From Myxococcales bacterium (GTDB lineage: Bacteria > Myxococcota_A > SURF-8): 37,253 nucleotides of DNA. Positions 33,280-37,253 of the stretch are shown here, piece after piece (within the stretch, counting starts at the first letter, position 1; the number at the start of each line of letters is the position of its first letter). The translations under genes and the position numbers were made by a program. The notes beneath the pieces were generated by a model. The model was not told the origin of the DNA and ran no database searches. It saw only the letters and a list, made by a program, of their open reading frames with translations. The DNA lies in the NCBI GenBank assembly GCA_003598065.1, contig QZKR01000136.1, positions 1 to 37,253 of the forward strand. The letters run 5' to 3'.

Positions 33280-34218
33280 TCATCGGCCGCAGTCTTGCGG
33301 GAGCCCCGAGGCCGTTTCCAGGGCGTGCGGCAGGACGGGCAAGAGCGCGCCGAGTTGCTGTTCGACGGCTTTGGGGCTGCCGGACAGGTTGACGATGAGC
33401 GTCTGCCCGCGCAGTCCGCAGACGGCGCGGGAAAGCATGGCGCGCGGCGTATGTTTCATACCCTCGGCGCGCACGGCCTCGGCCATGCCGGGCGCTTGCC
33501 GATCGATCACGGCCAGCGTCGCCTCGGGAGTGACGTCGCGCGGCGAAAGGCCCGTGCCGCCGGTGGTCACCACCAAGTCGCAGACCTTCACGTCGCACAA
33601 TTCGATGAGCCTGGCTTCCAATTCCGCCCGTTCGTCGGGGAGGACGACCGCCTCGACGATGTCGGCCTTGAGCGGTTCGGCCAGAAGCCTCGCCAAGAGC
33701 GGGCCGGAGACGTCCTCGCGTTCGCCGCGCGCGCCGCGGTCGCTCAGCGTCAGGACGCCGATGCGGAGGCGATCGAAGGCGGGATCGACGAAGAGACGGT
33801 CGCCCGGCTTGAGCTCGCCGCCGCGCACGACGCGGGCGAAAACGCCGTCGGTGGGCATGATGCAGTCGCCGGTCTGGTGATAGATCGCGCAGCGGGTATG
33901 ACATTCCTTGCCGTACTGCGTGACTTGCAGCACCACGTCCTCCCCGACCCGGAAGCGGCGGCCGATCGCCAGGGCGAACAGGTCGAAACCCCGCACGACG
34001 ATATTCTCGCCGAAATCGCCGTGCTTGAGATCCAGCCCCTTGCCGCGCATCCGCTCGATTTTTTCGGCTTCCAGCAGGCTGACCTGCCGATGCCAGGTCC
34101 CGGCGTGGGCGTCGCCGACGATGCCGTGTCCCCGCTGGATGCGCGCCGCCGGCACGGCTTGCTTCTTTACGCCCTTGCGTTCGCTGACGCAGATCGCTTC
34201 CACAACACCCGAATTCAT
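33280..34218 (-). CDS. MOSC domain fused to MogA/MoaB molybdopterin adenylyltransferase
   Basis: A 312-residue two-domain protein. Residues 1-145 are a MOSC domain ([31 protein letters not shown]; a conserved Cys in [20 protein letters not shown]), the fold that handles sulfur and molybdenum cofactor. Residues 150-312 are a MogA/MoaB domain ([34 protein letters not shown]) that adenylylates molybdopterin before metal insertion. The ATG at 34218 overlaps the moaC stop by four bases (ATGA); the longer frame is not supported. Such fusions are known in deltaproteobacterial-type genomes. Joining suggests that adenylylated pterin is handed to, or sulfurated by, the MOSC part, which is inference. 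Confidence 0.92.
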   Translation of the reverse strand: MNSGVVEAICVSERKGVKKQAVPAARIQRGHGIVGDAHAGTWHRQVSLLEAEKIERMRGKGLDLKHGDFGENIVVRGFDLFALAIGRRFRVGEDVVLQVTQYGKECHTRCAIYHQTGDCIMPTDGVFARVVRGGELKPGDRLFVDPAFDRLRIGVLTLSDRGARGEREDVSGPLLARLLAEPLKADIVEAVVLPDERAELEARLIELCDVKVCDLVVTTGGTGLSPRDVTPEATLAVIDRQAPGMAEAVRAEGMKHTPRAMLSRAVCGLRGQTLIVNLSGSPKAVEQQLGALLPVLPHALETASGLPQDCGR

Positions 34219-34703
34219 CGCTTCCCCCTGCGGTAAACGCCGCTTTTGCCGCCGCGCTTCTCTTCCAGGCGGACGCGCTCGATGGTCATCGCCCGATCCG
34301 CCGCCTTGCACATGTCGTAGACGGTCAACGCGGCGACGGCGGCGGCCGTTAGCGCCTCCATCTCCACGCCGGTCTTGCCGTGGCATTTGACGCTTGTCCT
34401 AATCGCCACGGCGTCTTTTTCGAGCTCCAGATCGACCGTCACCGCCTCCAGCGCCAGGGGATGACAGAGCGGGATCAGTTCGGACGTTTTTTTCGCCGCC
34501 ATGACGCCGGCCAGCCGCGCCGCCGCCAGCACGTCGCCCTTGGCGACGCGCCCCTCGCCGATCATGGCGATCACCTCCGGCTGCGTCCGCACCAAGGCGC
34601 TGGCGACGGCCAGGCGATCGGTGGGAGCTTTCTCGCCGACGTCCACCATGCGCGCCCGGCCGCGCGAATCCACATGGCTCAATAAACGCGGCGGGCGGGT
34701 CAC
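34215..34703 (-). CDS. moaC: Cyclic pyranopterin monophosphate synthase MoaC
   Basis: A 162-residue enzyme that acts with MoaA to make cyclic pyranopterin monophosphate from GTP. Family marks are [62 protein letters not shown] and [13 protein letters not shown]. It starts at a GTG (34703) that overlaps the moeA stop by four bases (GTGA), and its own stop overlaps the next start, so expression is coupled on both sides. Confidence 0.95.
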   Translation of the reverse strand: MTRPPRLLSHVDSRGRARMVDVGEKAPTDRLAVASALVRTQPEVIAMIGEGRVAKGDVLAAARLAGVMAAKKTSELIPLCHPLALEAVTVDLELEKDAVAIRTSVKCHGKTGVEMEALTAAAVAALTVYDMCKAADRAMTIERVRLEEKRGGKSGVYRRGKR

Positions 34704-35899
34704 GCGACGTCTCCGATCGGTTCGAAAGACACGATTTCTCCCCGGTCAAGGGAAAGGCTTCCGCCCGGAAGCCGGATGTAGGCGTTGGCGGAGGCCGGCG
34801 CGTAAATATCCGAAGAACCCTGGCCGGGCGTGGGCTCCACCTCCCAGCCTTGCTCCGTGAAACGGACTCGCGCCAGAATGAATTGGAAACGGTCGCCCTT
34901 CGACGCGAGCGGCGCAACGAGGCGGCCTTGAAAAACGGGCCTCGCCCACGGCAGCCCCGACATTCGGGCGATGGCCGCGCGGACGTAGCGATTGAAGCCC
35001 AGATACGCGCCTTGCGGCGTTCCGGGCAGGCCGAAAAACAGCCGCGTCCCTTTCTTGCCGAAGAGAATCGGCTTGCCGGGCTTCTGCTTCGCCTTGTGGA
35101 ATATCAGCTCGACGCCGTGCGCCTCCAGAACGTGCGGCACGATGTCGTACTTGCCCGCCGAAACGCCGCCGGAGAGGACCACGATATCGGCGTCCGCCTG
35201 CGCGCCGAGCCGGTCGAGCAGTTCCGCCTCGACGTCCGCGGCATGAGCCAGACCGACCCGCGCGATGCCGGCCAAACCGGCCATCGCCGCGAGCATCGGC
35301 CCGTTGGAGTTGCGGATGCGCGAGCCGCTCGGCGTTTCTCCCGGCGGGCAGAGTTCGCCGCCGGTCGTGATAATGGCCAAGGCGGGTCGGGCGATGACGC
35401 GCACCGTCTCCCGTCCGAACATCGCCAGATTGGCCAGGGCCAGCGGCGTGACGAGCGCGCCCGCCGGCAGGACCGTCGCCCCGGCCCGGCATTCGCTGCC
35501 GCGCGGCGCAACGTGATTGCCGACGCGCAGCGCGGGCGGCAGTTCCACCTGGTCGCCTTCCCGGCGCACGTCCTCGACGGGCGCGACGGCTTGCGTTCCC
35601 GCCGGGCAGGGAGCGCCGGTCATGATCTCGAAGGCCAGGCCGTCCGTCAGCTTCCGGTCGGTCTCGGCGCCGGCGGCAAGCTCGCCGACGATTTTCACCC
35701 GTTTGCCGGCGTCGGCGACGCGCGCCGCGAAGCCGTCCATCATCGCCCGGTCGAACGGCGGGTAGTCCCGGTCGGCGCGGATCTCCTCGGCCAGAACGCA
35801 GCCCAGCGACTGGGCGATGGGGACCGTCTGCGCGGCTCGGGGCGCGGCGTGTTCGAGGACGAGGGAAAGGGCCTGATCGACATCGATCATTTTCAGCAT
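34700..35899 (-). CDS. moeA: Molybdopterin molybdenumtransferase MoeA
   Basis: A 399-residue enzyme that inserts molybdate into adenylylated molybdopterin. It has [68 protein letters not shown] and [16 protein letters not shown], covering the four MoeA domains. The ATG at 35899 follows GGAGGATAAGC and lies 2 bases after the moaA stop. It is the second gene of the unit. The protein could also serve tungsten cofactor; sequence does not tell. Confidence 0.95.
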   Translation of the reverse strand: MLKMIDVDQALSLVLEHAAPRAAQTVPIAQSLGCVLAEEIRADRDYPPFDRAMMDGFAARVADAGKRVKIVGELAAGAETDRKLTDGLAFEIMTGAPCPAGTQAVAPVEDVRREGDQVELPPALRVGNHVAPRGSECRAGATVLPAGALVTPLALANLAMFGRETVRVIARPALAIITTGGELCPPGETPSGSRIRNSNGPMLAAMAGLAGIARVGLAHAADVEAELLDRLGAQADADIVVLSGGVSAGKYDIVPHVLEAHGVELIFHKAKQKPGKPILFGKKGTRLFFGLPGTPQGAYLGFNRYVRAAIARMSGLPWARPVFQGRLVAPLASKGDRFQFILARVRFTEQGWEVEPTPGQGSSDIYAPASANAYIRLPGGSLSLDRGEIVSFEPIGDVA

Positions 35900-35901
35900 G
35901 C

Positions 35902-36849
35902 TTATCCTCCGATCGCGTGCATGCGGCGTTCGGTCCAATGCGCCTCCGGACGGCACTTGGCGGCCAGCAGATTTTGCACCGCGTTGCGAACAGCCTCCAC
36001 CTGTCCGGCCCGCGCCGGGTCGCCGAGGTCGGCGGCGACCGCCTGCCGCAGACACGGATACAGGCGGCCCCTGGAATCGAGACGCAGCCTGTCGCAACGG
36101 CCGCAGAAGGGATGCGACACCGGCGTGATGAAGCCGACGGCGACCTCGCGGCCGTCCACGACCAGCCGGCGCCGCAGGGCGGTGTCGCTTTCGTCGAGAG
36201 GGCCGAGATAGGGAAAATGGGCCGCCAGCCGCCGAAGCGCACTCTCGGCGGAAAGATATTCCGCCGAAAAAAAGCCGGCGGCGGGCCCGAAAGGCATCAA
36301 TTCGATAAAGCGGATTTCGGCCTCGAAACGCGCCGCCAGCCGCACCAGATCGGGCAGGCTCTGGCCGTTGATGGTTTTCAAGAGCACCGCATTGAGCCTG
36401 ATTCTTCCAAAGCCGGCGGCGCGCAGCGCCTCAAGGCCGGCGAGCACGTCGGCCAATCGTCCGCCGGTGATGCGTTCGAAAGCGGCCGGATCGACCGCGT
36501 CGAGACTGACGTTGATGCGATCCAGGCCGGCGGCCTTCAACGACGCGGCCTGCCCCGCCAACAGCGTTCCGTTCGTGGTCAGGCAAAGTTCAACCTCGGG
36601 CGACAGGGTTTTCAGGCCGGCGATCAGGCGGACGAGATCCGGATAAAGCAGCGGTTCGCCGCCCGTGAGGCGCACCTTGCGCACGCCCGCCGTTTCATTC
36701 ACCGCCGCAACGATGGAGAGGAAATCGCTCACGCCCAGACGGAGGCTTTCGTCGGTTGGAATGTCGCGATGGCGGCCGTTCGGCTTGCAGTAGAGGCAAC
36801 GCAGATTGCAGGCGTCGTTGACCGACACGCGGAGGTAAACGGGAGGCAT
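35902..36849 (-). CDS. moaA: GTP 3',8-cyclase MoaA
   Basis: A 315-residue radical SAM enzyme that starts molybdenum cofactor synthesis from GTP. The N-terminal cluster site is CNLRCLYC (Cys14, 18, 21). KVRLTGGEPLLYPDL follows. The second cluster site is CGRCDRLRLDSRGRLYPCL near the end. The final residues are IGG, the Gly-Gly end that MoaA needs for activity. The ATG at 36849 is preceded by AAAGGAC in a hairpin; longer in-frame extensions run through that leader and are rejected. First gene of the unit. Confidence 0.95.
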   Translation of the reverse strand: MPPVYLRVSVNDACNLRCLYCKPNGRHRDIPTDESLRLGVSDFLSIVAAVNETAGVRKVRLTGGEPLLYPDLVRLIAGLKTLSPEVELCLTTNGTLLAGQAASLKAAGLDRINVSLDAVDPAAFERITGGRLADVLAGLEALRAAGFGRIRLNAVLLKTINGQSLPDLVRLAARFEAEIRFIELMPFGPAAGFFSAEYLSAESALRRLAAHFPYLGPLDESDTALRRRLVVDGREVAVGFITPVSHPFCGRCDRLRLDSRGRLYPCLRQAVAADLGDPARAGQVEAVRNAVQNLLAAKCRPEAHWTERRMHAIGG

Positions 36850-36856
36850 CGCCGAC

Positions 36857-37090
36857 GTCCTTTCCAAACGCCAGGAAAGGACGCCGCGCCGCTCGCGGCG
36901 CGCCAGACCCCTTTCCAAGCACGGGAGGCGCGGCCGTTTCCCGCCGCACCCTGATCGACCGCCGGCCCATGACGATGACGCTTTAGGCCCGGCGGTTCGG
37001 AGTCGTTGCAAATTTTTCTGCTCTCGCCTTCGCCGCGCCCGATCGAGGCGTTTTTCGAAACGCCAGGAGGAGCGGCGCGGCAAGGCGATA
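36857..37090 (-). promoter_or_regulatory. Structured moaA leader, candidate molybdenum-cofactor riboswitch
   Basis: The minus strand between the promoter and moaA holds nested stems. One is a 7-bp plus 2-bp stem with one mismatch (36986-36995 with 36959-36968). The second is an 8-bp stem with an 8-base loop (36943-36950 with 36927-36934). A third is a 7-bp stem with a CGAG loop in the RNA (36896-36902 with 36885-36891). Last is a perfect 9-bp hairpin (36874-36882 with 36857-36865) whose second arm GGAAAGGAC contains the moaA ribosome site. The first arm can instead pair with an upstream GGAAAGG (36910-36916), freeing the site. A Moco RNA motif is known upstream of moaA in many bacteria. I have not matched its consensus base by base. 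Confidence 0.55.
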
Positions 37091-37096
37091 TCTATA

Positions 37097-37125
37097 GCGA
37101 TATGACGGGAAGCCGCTAAAGTCAA
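37097..37125 (-). promoter_or_regulatory. moaA: Promoter of the molybdenum cofactor operon
   Basis: TTGACT (37120-37125) and TATCGC (37097-37102) on the minus strand are 17 bases apart. The -10 region reads ATCGCTATAGA, similar from memory to a ModE half-site (ATCGCTATATA), and GCGATAT occurs twice, 12 bases apart, on the plus strand (37085 and 37097). Confidence 0.5.
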
Positions 37126-37150
37126 GCTGCCGGTGCAGGATGGGCCATTG

Positions 37151-37238
37151 CCCTCTGACTTGTCCCCAGTTTTGATTTTTTCTTCGTGGATGGTGGGCGC
37201 CATAGTTTTACGCCCTCGGAGAGGGCGGAAAGCTGTGC
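37151..37238 (-). repeat. Right copy of the repeat found inverted at both window ends
   Basis: Read on the minus strand this begins CACAGC and continues with a 7-bp hairpin (37211-37217 with 37221-37227), ACTATGGC and CACCA. It ends with AAACTGGGGAC, TCAG and GG, in the same order as at 1-99. The spacer before AAACTGGGGAC is shorter than in the left copy. The last 15 bases of the window show no further feature. Confidence 0.7.
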
Positions 37239-37253
37239 CCAACGGCCTTTGGG

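Overview
The window is about 37 kb of GC-rich, densely coded DNA from a Gram-negative bacterium. Outer-membrane-type lipoproteins, an FtsEX/EnvC division set and AgmX/PglI-type domains point to the old deltaproteobacterial grade (Myxococcota, Desulfobacterota or an uncultured neighbour). Cys-rich secreted proteins joined by Asp-Gly-Asp linkers and a DUF6178 protein agree with this. The placement rests on protein style only, because there is no rRNA or tRNA here.

Layout: (1) 1-2200, an ECF sigma factor and a FecR-like regulator with a TPR tail. (2) 2282-7708, three glycosyltransferases and a DUF6178 protein, all on the minus strand. (3) 8042-10615, a Cys-rich lipoprotein and a secreted protein on the plus strand. 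(4) 10768-13030, a zinc-ribbon protein, glutamate formimidoyltransferase and formimino-THF cyclodeaminase. (5) 13202-18806, thiC, an ABC exporter pair and a trypsin-like lipoprotein with Cys-rich repeats. (6) 18883-20637, a cysteine desulfurase fused in frame to a Maf/YceF-type nucleotide pyrophosphatase. (7) 20626-23827, a Cys-rich PAS protein, a tandem SagB-type oxidoreductase and a PduO-type cobalamin adenosyltransferase. (8) 23965-27017, ftsE-ftsX-envC and a small protein. (9) 27473-29548, an EF-G gene away from the ribosomal str cluster. (10) 29603-32639, a lipoprotein, a TPR protein and two AgmX/PglI-domain proteins. (11) 32751-36849, a molybdenum cofactor operon (moaA, moeA, moaC, MOSC-mogA, mobB) with a long structured leader.

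Most transcription units carry a recognisable sigma70-type promoter (TTGAC-like -35, 16-18 bp spacer), and these promoters decide several start codons. The most interesting items are the desulfurase-Maf fusion, the moaA leader, a shared ten-cysteine module in two DGD-linked secreted proteins, and the protease with both an N-terminal lipobox and a C-terminal sorting-type tail. In the moaA leader, a hairpin covering the ribosome site competes with an alternative pairing. The two ends of the window carry inverted copies of one repeat, so the window may be a contig bounded by repeats. I see no complete mobile element, prophage, CRISPR array or defence island.
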